The notes under the pieces: generated by a model
What the model was told of the DNA's origin: nothing
The model's input: the letters and a program-made list of their open reading frames with translations, nothing else
Databases searched by the model: none
Program-made: the position numbers and the translations under genes
Shown here: in pieces, positions 33,781 to 42,344 of the stretch
Layout of the letters: every line of letters begins with the position of its first letter
Position numbering within the stretch: the stretch's first letter is position 1
Origin: Moraxellaceae bacterium UBA2477
Lineage (GTDB): Bacteria > Pseudomonadota > Gammaproteobacteria > Pseudomonadales > Moraxellaceae
Reading direction: 5' to 3'
DNA length: 43,311 nucleotides
Assembly (NCBI GenBank): GCA_002342025.1
Contig: DDPD01000051.1
Coordinates: forward strand, 1-43,311

Positions 33781-33809
33781 ATGATACCTGCAAGCGTGGA
33801 TGGAGTCAG
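33781..33809 (-). promoter_or_regulatory. probable promoter of serS
   Basis: CTGACT (33809-33804), 17 bases, TATCAT (33786-33781), giving a leader of about 35 bases before the serS ATG. The -10 matches 5 of 6 consensus bases, the -35 4 of 6. Confidence 0.45.
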
Positions 33810-33818
33810 GCAGGCTTC

Positions 33819-33833
33819 GCGTGCTAATCACGC
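33819..33833. repeat. short inverted repeat between serS and ycaO
   Basis: GCGTG/CACGC arms of 5 bases around CTAAT, just upstream of the serS -35 box. Without a T-run it is not a terminator; it may be a protein site or chance. The rest of 33740-33920 shows only a GATAAT at 33876-33881 that could be a -10 box for ycaO. Confidence 0.2.
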
Positions 33834-33920
33834 ATCTCGTGCTGAAAATCCCAATACTTAGCCCGTAAAAGGTCAGATAATAGCGGCCTTCTTTATGGCC
33901 TAGTGACTGGGTAACCCCGC

Positions 33921-36125
33921 ATGGAAATCAAAGTAAATTTTCTCGACAACCTGCGGTTAGAGGCCAAGTTTGATGACTTCACGGTAATCGCTGACCAGCC
34001 TATTCGCTACAAGGGCGATGGCTCCGCCCCAGGGCCTTTTGACTACTTCCTGGCTTCATCGGCTTTATGTGCCGCCTACTTTGTGAAGCTGTACTGCCAG
34101 ACGCGCGACATTCCTACCCATAATATTCGACTGTCTCAGAACAACATTGTTGATCCGGAAAACCGCTACAACCAAATTTTTAAAATCCAAGTGGAACTGC
34201 CGGCAGATTTGTCTGAAAAAGATCGCCAAGGCATTCTGCGCTCCATTGAGCGCTGTACAGTTAAAAAAGTGGTTCAAGCAGGCCCCGAATTCGTCATTGA
34301 GGTTGTGGATAGCCTTGACTCCGATGCTCAAGCCTTGCTCATGCCCAATGCAGAGTTACAAACAGCCACCTATATCGTCGGCAAAGATCTGCCCCTGGAA
34401 CAAACCATTGCCAATATGTCCGGCCTACTGGCGGACTTAGGCATGAAAATTGAGATCGCCTCTTGGCGCAATATTGTGCCGCATGTGTGGTCATTGCATA
34501 TTCGCGATGCCCACTCTCCTCTGTGTTTCACCAATGGCAAAGGGGCAACAAAAGAGAGTGCGTTAGCTTCGGCCTTAGGCGAATTTATTGAGCGGCTAAA
34601 CTGCAATTTCTTCTACAACGATCAATTCTGGGGAGAAGACATCGCTCAGGCCGACTTTGTTCACTACCCTGAAGAGCGCTGGTTTAAGCCCGGAGCAGAT
34701 GGCGCGCTACCGGCTGAGATTCTGGATGAATATTGCCTCGCCATTTACAACCCAGACGACGAACTCTTGGGCACACACCTTTACGACACCAACTCCGGCA
34801 ACACCGCCCGGGGCATTTGCTCGTTACCGTTTGTGCGCCAGTCTGATGGTGAAGTGATTTATTTTCCTTCCAATCTCATTGAAAACCTCTATTTGAGCAA
34901 TGGTATGAGTGCCGGTAACACGCTGGCAGAGGCTCAAGTGCAGTGTTTGTCAGAGATTTTCGAGCGCGCCGTTAAACGCGAAATTTTGGAAGGCGAATTC
35001 ACCCTTCCCGATGTTCCTCAAGAGGTCTTGGCCAAGTTCCCGGGAATTCTTGCGGGCATTCAAGGTCTGGAAGCTCAGGGCTATCCCGTATTAGTGAAAG
35101 ACGCCTCGCTGGGCGGTGAGTTTCCGGTCATGTGTGTCTGCCTCATGAACCCTCGCACGGGCGGCGTATTTGCCTCTTTTGGCGCTCACCCACGATTTGA
35201 GGTGGCACTCGAGCGCAGCCTTACCGAGCTGCTGCAGGGCCGTAGTTTTGAAGGCTTGAACGACTTACCACAACCTACCTTTAGCAGTGAGGCTGTCACC
35301 GAGCCGAACAACTTTGTTGAGCACTTTATTGATTCCAGTGGCCTCGTGTCTTGGCGTTTCTTCAGTTCGCGTGCCGATTTCAAATTTGTTGAGTGGGATT
35401 TTTCAGCTCAAGGCCAGAATGCTTCGGCAACGGAGGCGGCTACCCTCTTTGGCATTCTGAAAAAGATGGGCAAAGAAGCCTATATGGCCGTCTATGAGCA
35501 CATTGGCGCAAAAGCCTGCCGAATTCTGGTCCCTGGCTATTCAGAGATTTATCCGGTGGAGGATTTGGTGTGGGACAACACCAACAAAGCCCTGCGCTTC
35601 CGTGAAGACATTCTGAATGTGCATCGCTTAGAGGATGACGCGCTGACCCTACTCCTTGAGCGCTTAGAAGAAAGCGAGCAGGACGACTACACTGAAATTA
35701 GTACGCTCATCGGTATTGAGTTTGACGACAACACGGTGTGGGGCCAGCTCTCCATTCTGGAATTAAAGCTGCTGATTCATCTCGCCTTACAGCAGCACGA
35801 AGAGGCCAAGGAGCTGGTGGAAAACTACCTGCAATTCAATAACAACACGGTCGATCGAGGCTTGTTTTATCAGGCCGTTAACGCCGTGCTTGAAGTACAT
35901 CTCGCCAAAGACATGAAGTTGAAGAGTTTCGAGCCGAACTTCCGCCGGATGTTTGGCGAGGAACGTATGGATGCGGCAATTGGCTCCGTCGATGGCGTTG
36001 TGCGTTTCTTCGGCCTAACCCCCACCAGCATGAAGCTCGAGGGCCTGGATCGGCACTTACGACTCATAGAGAGCTATAAGAAACTGCATCAGGCTAGAGC
36101 GCAGGCAGCGAAGCGGACCGCTTAA
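33921..36125 (+). CDS. ycaO: OsmC-YcaO fusion protein
   Basis: A 734-aa protein in which residues 1 to ~145 form an OsmC-like domain and the rest matches E. coli YcaO (586 aa), starting near YIVGKDLPLEQTI. The OsmC part keeps both likely redox cysteines, C50 (ASSALCAAY) and C112 (SIERCTVKK), as in thiol peroxidases. The YcaO part has the ATP-binding glutamates in ESALASALGEFIERLN (212-227) and in LAEAQVQCLSEIFERAVKR. The C-terminal ~180 residues are helical and TPR-like. Known: E. coli YcaO contributes to RimO-dependent methylthiolation of ribosomal protein S12; whether it uses a redox partner is unknown. It lies alone on the plus strand between rarA and serS. Confidence 0.9.
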   Translation: MEIKVNFLDNLRLEAKFDDFTVIADQPIRYKGDGSAPGPFDYFLASSALCAAYFVKLYCQTRDIPTHNIRLSQNNIVDPENRYNQIFKIQVELPADLSEKDRQGILRSIERCTVKKVVQAGPEFVIEVVDSLDSDAQALLMPNAELQTATYIVGKDLPLEQTIANMSGLLADLGMKIEIASWRNIVPHVWSLHIRDAHSPLCFTNGKGATKESALASALGEFIERLNCNFFYNDQFWGEDIAQADFVHYPEERWFKPGADGALPAEILDEYCLAIYNPDDELLGTHLYDTNSGNTARGICSLPFVRQSDGEVIYFPSNLIENLYLSNGMSAGNTLAEAQVQCLSEIFERAVKREILEGEFTLPDVPQEVLAKFPGILAGIQGLEAQGYPVLVKDASLGGEFPVMCVCLMNPRTGGVFASFGAHPRFEVALERSLTELLQGRSFEGLNDLPQPTFSSEAVTEPNNFVEHFIDSSGLVSWRFFSSRADFKFVEWDFSAQGQNASATEAATLFGILKKMGKEAYMAVYEHIGAKACRILVPGYSEIYPVEDLVWDNTNKALRFREDILNVHRLEDDALTLLLERLEESEQDDYTEISTLIGIEFDDNTVWGQLSILELKLLIHLALQQHEEAKELVENYLQFNNNTVDRGLFYQAVNAVLEVHLAKDMKLKSFEPNFRRMFGEERMDAAIGSVDGVVRFFGLTPTSMKLEGLDRHLRLIESYKKLHQARAQAAKRTA

Positions 36126-36141
36126 GTGCTCTTTCCAGGAC

Positions 36142-36168
36142 GGGGGCGCTAGCTCCCCTTCCCTTTTG
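36142..36168 (+). terminator. weak candidate terminator after ycaO
   Basis: GGGGG (36142-36146) pairs with TCCCC (36154-36158), loop CGCTAGC, followed by a mixed T-rich stretch. It overlaps the stop of convergent rarA. The T-run is broken by Cs, so this is weak. Confidence 0.3.
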
Positions 36169-37462
36169 TGCTTTTAGCCGCTTCATCGAGCTGGCGCAGA
36201 AAGCCCAGCTTATCCGCTATTTTAATCTCCAAGCCTCGGGGCACGGGCTGATACCAATGAGGTGGTGTCATACCTTCCGGTAGATAGGTCTCGCCCGCGG
36301 CATATGCATGTGGCTCATCATGCGCGTAACGATACGCATGGCCATGCCCGAGCTCCTTCATGAGCTGGGTTGGGGCATTGCGCAGATGAACAGGCACTTC
36401 CCGGCTGCTATCTTGCTGCACATACGCGCGAGCGCGATTGTAAGCGTTGTAGCCGGCATTGCTCTTGGCTGCCACAGCGAGATAAATCACGGCTTGCCCC
36501 AGCGCTAACTCCCCTTCAGGCTTGCCTAAGCGCTCATAGGTTTGGGCGGCATCATTGGCAATTTGCATGGCGCGGGGGTCGGCCAGGCCAATATCTTCCC
36601 ACGCCATACGAATGATGCGTCGTGCCAAGTAGTAAGGGTCAGCACCACCGTCGAGCATACGGCTCAGCCAATACAGCGCAGCATCCGGATCGGAGCCACG
36701 CACCGATTTATGTAAGGCCGATATCTGGTCGTAGAAGTCATCACCGCTTTTGTCGAAGCGACGCAGCGAGCCTTGCAGTACTTCGCTTAAACTGGCTTCG
36801 TCTAATTGGCCTCCGGCGGCTTCGGCCAGATCAGCTGCAATTTCCAACAGATTTAGCGCGCGACGGGCATCACCGTCAGCAGCATGGGCCAAGGCCTGAA
36901 GCTCAATATCGGTAAAACGCAGCGAACGCTCCCCCAAACCGCGAGCATCCTGACAGGCTTGCTTCAGAAGTTTCAGCAACTCCTCCAATGACAGCGAGCG
37001 AAGTACATAGACGCGGGCACGCGACAGCAACGCTTTATTCAGCTCAAACGAAGGATTTTCGGTGGTCGCACCGATAAAGATCAGCGTGCCATCTTCCACG
37101 TAGGGCAAAAAGGCATCTTGTTGGGATTTGTTGAAGCGATGCACTTCATCAACAAATAACACCGTACGTTGGCCGCTTTGGCGATAAAACTGCGCCTCTT
37201 CAATTGCTGCGCGGATCTCTTTTACGCCAGACAGCACGGCAGAAACGGCAATAAAACGGGCATCACAAGCGCTACTCATCAAGCGCGCCAAGGTGGTTTT
37301 GCCCACCCCGGGTGGCCCCCAGAGAATCATGGAGTGCAGATGGCCGCTTTCTAAGGCCTCGCGCAAAGGGCATCCCGGCGCTAACACATGGGTCTGCCCA
37401 ACATACTCAGCCAGACTTTGTGGCCGCAAACGTGCGGCCAGCGGTTGATAGGCTGAGCTCAT
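36149..37462 (-). CDS. rarA: replication-associated recombination protein A (RarA/MgsA)
   Basis: AAA+ ATPase of the clamp-loader clade acting at stalled replication forks, 437 aa. PLAARLRPQSLAEYVGQTHVL is the typical start; Walker A is WGPPGVGKTTLA, Walker B lies in VLFVDEVHRFNKSQQDAFLPYVEDGT, sensor 1 is FIGATTENPSFELN and sensor 2 follows in GDARRALNLLE. The C-terminal domain is the tetramerisation part ending HWYQPVPRGLEIKI. Two starts are possible: ATG 37462, 4 bases after the lolA stop, and a GTG at 37474 inside lolA; the ATG is preferred. It is coupled to lolA and ftsK upstream. Confidence 0.95.
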   Translation of the reverse strand: MSSAYQPLAARLRPQSLAEYVGQTHVLAPGCPLREALESGHLHSMILWGPPGVGKTTLARLMSSACDARFIAVSAVLSGVKEIRAAIEEAQFYRQSGQRTVLFVDEVHRFNKSQQDAFLPYVEDGTLIFIGATTENPSFELNKALLSRARVYVLRSLSLEELLKLLKQACQDARGLGERSLRFTDIELQALAHAADGDARRALNLLEIAADLAEAAGGQLDEASLSEVLQGSLRRFDKSGDDFYDQISALHKSVRGSDPDAALYWLSRMLDGGADPYYLARRIIRMAWEDIGLADPRAMQIANDAAQTYERLGKPEGELALGQAVIYLAVAAKSNAGYNAYNRARAYVQQDSSREVPVHLRNAPTQLMKELGHGHAYRYAHDEPHAYAAGETYLPEGMTPPHWYQPVPRGLEIKIADKLGFLRQLDEAAKSTKGKGS

Positions 37463-37466
37463 GGCC

Positions 37467-38099
37467 TTATTCACGAATAATGTCTGTGCCAGCCGGCGGG
37501 GTGAACTTAAACGCGGAGGCAGGAATCGCAGTGTTGCGCTTGACCCGGAAAAACTCGATCTGGGTTTGTTGGCCTAGGCTATCGCGCAGAGTCATCATTA
37601 AAGGATCATTGCCTTTAAATTGCAGGCTGAGGTTAGCAAAGAGGGTATCTTTGGCCTTGGGCGTAAGCGTGTAAATCACACTCCCACCATTTTTCTTTGC
37701 GCGAATGATGAACTGTTTTTGCAGTGCCGCCGCATTGCCCGTAAACAGCAGTGCAGGCGTTTGACTCAGCTCTTGGCTTACCGGCCGAATGGTCATTTGC
37801 TGCAAATCGGGGTCAAAAATTTTCAGCTCACGGCCATCGGAAACCAAAATTTGCGAGTAAGGCCGGCGCACTTCCCAACGGAAAAAGCCCGGCTTCTGGG
37901 CTTGGATATGGCCCAGAACGACGCTCTCTGGCTTGCCTTGTGTGGCCTGTGTTGTCTGTGTGAAATCAGCATCTAAACTGCGGATAGCCTTTAACTTAGC
38001 TGCGAGGTCAGTGCCTGCATCTGCGAGTGCTGGCACAGGTGCCAGCCACAATCCCAAGCCCAATGTCAGTACCGATAAAATCTTGCGTTGCATAAACAT
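37467..38099 (-). CDS. lolA: outer-membrane lipoprotein carrier protein LolA
   Basis: Periplasmic chaperone that ferries lipoproteins from LolCDE to LolB, 210 aa. The signal peptide is MFMQRKILSVLTLGLGLWLAPVPALA/D. The mature part has the LolA pattern: LAAKLKAIRSLDADFTQTT, GKPESVVLGHIQAQKPGFFRWE, YSQILVSDGRELKIFDPDLQQ. A longer in-frame opening to 38183 overlaps ftsK and would bury the signal peptide, so the ATG at 38099 (AGAGA about 8 bases upstream) is chosen. Lies 22 bases after ftsK. Confidence 0.95.
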   Translation of the reverse strand: MFMQRKILSVLTLGLGLWLAPVPALADAGTDLAAKLKAIRSLDADFTQTTQATQGKPESVVLGHIQAQKPGFFRWEVRRPYSQILVSDGRELKIFDPDLQQMTIRPVSQELSQTPALLFTGNAAALQKQFIIRAKKNGGSVIYTLTPKAKDTLFANLSLQFKGNDPLMMTLRDSLGQQTQIEFFRVKRNTAIPASAFKFTPPAGTDIIRE

Positions 38100-38121
38100 G
38101 TCGTGATCTCTAGTTAACGCC

Positions 38122-40503
38122 TTATTCCCGTCGGGGTACCACGACTTCACGTTGGCCGTTGGTCTGCATCGCAGATACCACACCGGCGTTCTCCATCGCT
38201 TCTACCAGGCGTGCTGCCCGGTTGTAACCGATCTTGAACTTGCGCTGCACAAAGGAAATCGACGGACGCCGTGTTTCCAGCACAAAAGCCACCGCTTCGT
38301 CGTAGAGCGCATCTTGCTCGGGGTCGCCGCCAACATCATCGAATCCGCCAAAACCGCCCTTGCCGCCACCATCAGTGACTTCGAGGCTACCTTCTAGGAT
38401 TTCGTCGATGTAGTCTGGCTCGCCACGAGCGCGCCAATCACCACAAACGCGGTGGACCTCATCATCGCTGACAAAGGCGCCGTGAACGCGCTCCGTTAAG
38501 CTCGTGCCTGGCGGCAAAAACAGCATATCGCCATGGCCCAGCAGCATTTCTGCCCCGCCCTGATCGAGGATGGTGCGCGAGTCGATGCGCGACGACACTT
38601 GGAAGGCGATACGCGTGGGCACGTTGGCTTTAATCAAGCCGGTAATAACATCCACCGAGGGCCGCTGCGTGGCCAAAATCAAATGGATGCCGGCCGCACG
38701 CGCCTTCTGCGCAATACGGGCAATCAGCTCTTCAACCTTCTTGCCCACAATCATGATCATGTCGGCAAATTCGTCGATGATAACCACCACAAACGGCAGC
38801 TTGCCCAGTTCTGATGCTTCTTCCTCGAAGACATTCTCGCCCGGCTTCCACAACGGGTCCTTAATCGGTTCACCGGCAGCAATCGCATCGGCCACTTTCT
38901 TGTTGTAACCGTCGAGATTACGCACACCGAGCTTGGACATGAGCTTGTAGCGACGCTCCATCTCAGCCACGCACCAGCGTAGCGCGTTGGCGGCATCCTT
39001 CATGTCGGTCACGACCGGCGTCAGCAAATGCGGAATCTTGTCGTAGACCGACAGCTCCAACATCTTCGGGTCAATCATGATCAGGCGCAGCTCGGCCGGC
39101 GTCGCCTTGAATAGCATGGACAAAATCATGGCGTTCACGCCCACCGACTTACCCGAACCAGTCGTCCCCGCCACCAGCAAATGCGGCATGCGCGCCAAGT
39201 CAGCCACAATGGGGTTGCCCGCAATATCTTTACCCAGGGCCAAGGTCAACGGGCTGGTTTTGGACTCAAAAGCCTGTGAGGTCAGAATTTCGGATAGGCG
39301 AACCATTTCGCGATCTTGGTTCGGCACTTCAATACCCACCACCGATTTGCCTGGAATCACCTCCACCACGCGCACAGAAACCATGGCCATGGCACGCGCC
39401 AAGTCCTTAGCGATGTTGGTGATGCGCGCTACCTTGACCCCTGCAGCGGGTTGAATCTCAAAGCGCGTAATAACAGGGCCCGGCTGTACGGCAACCACTT
39501 CGGCGTCGACATTGAACTCTTTAAGCTTGATTTCTAATAGGCGCGACATGGCCTCCAAGGCTTCGGGGGTATAGCCCCGACGGCCCCGAGGTTCGGCGGG
39601 GTCTAGTAGGTCTAAGGCAGGCAAGCTGCCCTCGCCCGGTGGCGGGGCGAAGAGTTGACGCTGAGCATCGGGCTTTTTCGCCGGCTTAACCTCGGCAATG
39701 GGCTGAATCATGATGTCCAGTTTCGGCCGTGGCGTTTCCATCGGCGTTGCCTGAGTCTCTGGTACACGCGGCGTGAACACAGGCTTTGGTGCTGGCTGGC
39801 TCACAGAGTCGCGCATGACCGGCTCTTGCCGGCGCAGACCCTGCTCTGAGTTAGCGGGCAGTGAAGAGGCCGGCGTGCGTCCGGCCATCCAACGCTGCCA
39901 AAGTCTGGCGCAGACGGCGCCCACCCAGCTGGCTAACTGCCAAACCATCCGACCCAAGCGCTCTAGCAGCCAAGGCCACGACAAGCCGCTGGCCAGGGTG
40001 AATGTCAGCACAAATAAAGTGCCAAGAATTAATGTGCCACCAATGATGCCGGTGGCCTGCCACATGGCTAAGCCGAGTGTGCGTCCGAGAAGACCGCCCA
40101 CGCCATTATCTAAGCCATAGCCGGGCTGGTATTGATGCAGTGCTAACAAGGCTGCCAATGAAAATAGCGACACCGTCCACGCGGCCGCTTGTTGCCAACC
40201 CTTCAATTCAATCTGGGGTTGAAGCCAAAACAAGGCCACCCGCCAGAAAAGCAACAGCGGTACGGCATAGGCAACATAGCCTAGTAGGAAACCCAGAATA
40301 TCGGATAGATAAGCACCAAACTGACCTGCCGCATTGAGCGTGGGGCCGGTGCCCCACTGGGTCCACGCGGGGTCATTGGCGTCATGGCTATAGATGCTTA
40401 AGGCAACAAAGCATGCCAAGACGATCCAAAATATTCGCTGCAAAACAAGACGGCCGGGTTTGGTCGTTGTTGCAGGATCTCGAGTTTGTTCAGGCGCGGC
40501 CAC
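38122..40503 (-). CDS. ftsK: DNA translocase FtsK
   Basis: Septal DNA pump that moves chromosomes and triggers XerCD-dif resolution, 793 aa (pseudomonad size, with a short linker unlike the 1329-aa E. coli protein). About four membrane helices occupy residues 20-180, then a Pro-rich linker (~205-300). The motor has Walker A AGTTGSGKS at 445-453 and Walker B VVVIIDEFAD ending at 581. The last ~65 residues are the gamma winged-helix domain that reads KOPS. GTG start at 40503 with GGGAA upstream. First of ftsK-lolA-rarA. Confidence 0.96.
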   Translation of the reverse strand: MAAPEQTRDPATTTKPGRLVLQRIFWIVLACFVALSIYSHDANDPAWTQWGTGPTLNAAGQFGAYLSDILGFLLGYVAYAVPLLLFWRVALFWLQPQIELKGWQQAAAWTVSLFSLAALLALHQYQPGYGLDNGVGGLLGRTLGLAMWQATGIIGGTLILGTLFVLTFTLASGLSWPWLLERLGRMVWQLASWVGAVCARLWQRWMAGRTPASSLPANSEQGLRRQEPVMRDSVSQPAPKPVFTPRVPETQATPMETPRPKLDIMIQPIAEVKPAKKPDAQRQLFAPPPGEGSLPALDLLDPAEPRGRRGYTPEALEAMSRLLEIKLKEFNVDAEVVAVQPGPVITRFEIQPAAGVKVARITNIAKDLARAMAMVSVRVVEVIPGKSVVGIEVPNQDREMVRLSEILTSQAFESKTSPLTLALGKDIAGNPIVADLARMPHLLVAGTTGSGKSVGVNAMILSMLFKATPAELRLIMIDPKMLELSVYDKIPHLLTPVVTDMKDAANALRWCVAEMERRYKLMSKLGVRNLDGYNKKVADAIAAGEPIKDPLWKPGENVFEEEASELGKLPFVVVIIDEFADMIMIVGKKVEELIARIAQKARAAGIHLILATQRPSVDVITGLIKANVPTRIAFQVSSRIDSRTILDQGGAEMLLGHGDMLFLPPGTSLTERVHGAFVSDDEVHRVCGDWRARGEPDYIDEILEGSLEVTDGGGKGGFGGFDDVGGDPEQDALYDEAVAFVLETRRPSISFVQRKFKIGYNRAARLVEAMENAGVVSAMQTNGQREVVVPRRE

Positions 40504-40532
40504 TGCAATTTTCCCAGATCATGTGATGCGAC

Positions 40533-40561
40533 ATTGTAGCGACCTGTCCAGAAGATGACAG
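40533..40561 (-). promoter_or_regulatory. probable promoter of ftsK-lolA-rarA
   Basis: CTGTCA (40561-40556), 17 bases, TACAAT (40538-40533). The -10 matches 5 of 6 consensus bases, the -35 4 of 6. The -35 box sits within an inverted repeat listed separately. Confidence 0.45.
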
Positions 40562-40562
40562 G
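40543..40562. repeat. perfect inverted repeat in the ftsK-trxB divergent region
   Basis: CCTGTC and GACAGG, 6-base perfect arms around 8 bases, covering the ftsK -35 box. It looks like an operator. It resembles the outer triplets of a LexA box, but the CTG to CAG gap is 12 bases, not the 10 expected for LexA. Confidence 0.4.
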
Positions 40563-40612
40563 ACCTCTGCTACACTCTCTGCCAGTCTTTTAACCCTAAC
40601 AACGGAGTTGTC

Positions 40613-41566
40613 ATGGCCAGCGTACATCATCGCCTGATTATTTTGGGCTCCGGCCCTGCCGGATACACCGCAGCTGTTTACGCAGCGCGTGCAAATTTGC
40701 AACCGGTGGTCATCACCGGCATGCAGTCTGGCGGTCAGCTTACCACCACCACTGAGGTCGACAACTGGCCCGGCGATGCTCACGGCCTCACCGGCCCTGC
40801 GCTGATGGAGCGCATGCAAGCGCATGCTGAACGCTTTGGCACACAAGTGGTATTTGATCACATTAATGCGGTGAAACTTGATCAACGCCCCTTTGTGCTC
40901 ACGGGTGACAGCGCGGAATACACCTGCGATGCCCTCATCATTGCGACGGGCGCCTCGGCGCAGTATCTGGGCCTCGAGTCTGAAACGGCGTTTATGGGCC
41001 GCGGCATTAGCGCCTGCGCAACCTGCGACGGCTTTTTTTATCGTGGCCAACGCGTCATGGTCGTGGGCGGTGGCAACACGGCCGTTGAAGAAGCGCTTTA
41101 CCTGTCCAACATTGCTGAGCACGTCACGCTGGTGCATCGCCGCGACAAGCTCAAGTCCGAGAAGATCCTGCAAGATCATTTGTTTGAGAAAGAGAAAGCC
41201 GGAAAAATCACGATTATCTGGAATCACAGCCTAAAAGAAGTGTTGGGCGATGACTCCGGTGTGACCGGTGCACTGCTGGCATCCACCACCGGTGGCGCAG
41301 ATCAGACCGTGCCGGTGGCCGGTATTTTCATCGCGATTGGCCACAAGCCCAACTCCGACATCTTTGCTGGCCAACTCGACATGAAAAACGGCTACCTTAA
41401 GGTTAAGAGCGGTAGCGAAGGCAATGCCACGGCCACCAGTATTCCAGGCGTTTTTGCCGCAGGCGATATTGCTGACCACATCTACCGTCAAGCTATTACT
41501 TCTGCAGGTGCTGGCTGTATGGCGGCATTGGATGCGGAGAAGTATCTGGATGCTCTGGGTCACTAA
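40613..41566 (+). CDS. trxB: thioredoxin-disulfide reductase TrxB
   Basis: NADPH-dependent flavoenzyme that reduces thioredoxin, 317 aa. FAD-binding LGSGPAGYTAA at 11-21, redox-active C135-A-T-C138 in ISACATCDGFF, NADPH-binding VVGGGNTAVEEALYL at ~150, and the C-terminal FAD motif GVFAAGDIAD. Cysteine positions match E. coli exactly. GGAG lies 6-7 bases before the ATG. Divergent from ftsK, followed after 40 bases by aat. A long opposite-strand reading frame over it is judged a coding shadow. Confidence 0.97.
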   Translation: MASVHHRLIILGSGPAGYTAAVYAARANLQPVVITGMQSGGQLTTTTEVDNWPGDAHGLTGPALMERMQAHAERFGTQVVFDHINAVKLDQRPFVLTGDSAEYTCDALIIATGASAQYLGLESETAFMGRGISACATCDGFFYRGQRVMVVGGGNTAVEEALYLSNIAEHVTLVHRRDKLKSEKILQDHLFEKEKAGKITIIWNHSLKEVLGDDSGVTGALLASTTGGADQTVPVAGIFIAIGHKPNSDIFAGQLDMKNGYLKVKSGSEGNATATSIPGVFAAGDIADHIYRQAITSAGAGCMAALDAEKYLDALGH

Positions 41567-41606
41567 GCCAGTCATCATGATTAACCTTTAGCGTGGACAC
41601 TCAGGT

Positions 41607-42344
41607 ATGGCGATTCAACTTCCTTGGCTAGACGCCAGCCTGAGCTTCCCCTCGCCACTGCAAGCACTGAATGACCCAGACGGCTTGCTAGCCGCAGGCG
41701 GTGATTTGTCTCCAAAGCGACTGCTGGCCGCCTATCGACAGGGAATTTTCCCCTGGTTCTCTGAGGCTGACCCCATACTCTGGTGGTCGCCAGATCCGCG
41801 CTGTGTCATTTATCCCGCTCAATTCAGTGCTAGCCGCAGCCTCAAAAAATCACTGAATAAGTCCGGCTGGATGGTCACAGTGGATCAAGCCTTTGGGGCC
41901 GTTATTACGGCCTGTGCGGCCCCAAGGGCCTATGCCGATGACACCTGGATTAGCCCCGATATCATCAACAGCTATACCAGCCTCCACCACCAAGGCCATG
42001 CCCACAGTATCGAGGTCTGGTTTGAGGGTGAGTTAGTGGGCGGCTTATATGGCGTTGAAGTGGGTGCGCTATTTTGTGGTGAGTCCATGTTCAGCACTAA
42101 AACCGATGCGTCCAAAATTGCTTACTGGGCACTCACCCAAATCGGGGTTCATGCGGGCTGGCAACTCATTGACGCGCAATTTGAAAATCCTCACCTCATG
42201 AGCTTAGGCGCGCGTTTGATTTCCCGCGTAAGCTATTTAGAGCACCTCGCCAACGTACGCGACCAAGCGAGCTTTGATTGGCAGGACGCGAATCAGGTAC
42301 TTGCTAGCGCAAACTTTCCCGTGAGCCGCCATGTCTGCCAGTGA
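41607..42344 (+). CDS. aat: leucyl/phenylalanyl-tRNA-protein transferase
   Basis: Adds Leu or Phe from charged tRNA to proteins with N-terminal Lys or Arg, marking them for ClpAPS degradation. It is 245 aa (E. coli 234). Family motifs are GLLAAGGDLSPKRLLAAYRQGIFPWF, then WWSPDPRCVI, and HSIEVWFEGELVGGLYGVEVGALFCGESMF, which forms the substrate-binding core, with QFENPHLMSLGA near the end. bpt starts 14 bases before its stop, so the two N-degron transferases are coupled. Confidence 0.97.
   Translation: MAIQLPWLDASLSFPSPLQALNDPDGLLAAGGDLSPKRLLAAYRQGIFPWFSEADPILWWSPDPRCVIYPAQFSASRSLKKSLNKSGWMVTVDQAFGAVITACAAPRAYADDTWISPDIINSYTSLHHQGHAHSIEVWFEGELVGGLYGVEVGALFCGESMFSTKTDASKIAYWALTQIGVHAGWQLIDAQFENPHLMSLGARLISRVSYLEHLANVRDQASFDWQDANQVLASANFPVSRHVCQ

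Noticed and set aside
40543..40562. LexA box at ftsK
   Set aside because: The CTG and CAG triplets are 12 bases apart; LexA boxes of this group need 10. Kept only as an unnamed inverted repeat.
40490..41227. 245-codon open frame on the minus strand across trxB and the start of ftsK
   Set aside because: It lies antisense to the well-conserved TrxB, overlaps the ftsK-trxB promoters and has no family resemblance; a coding shadow.
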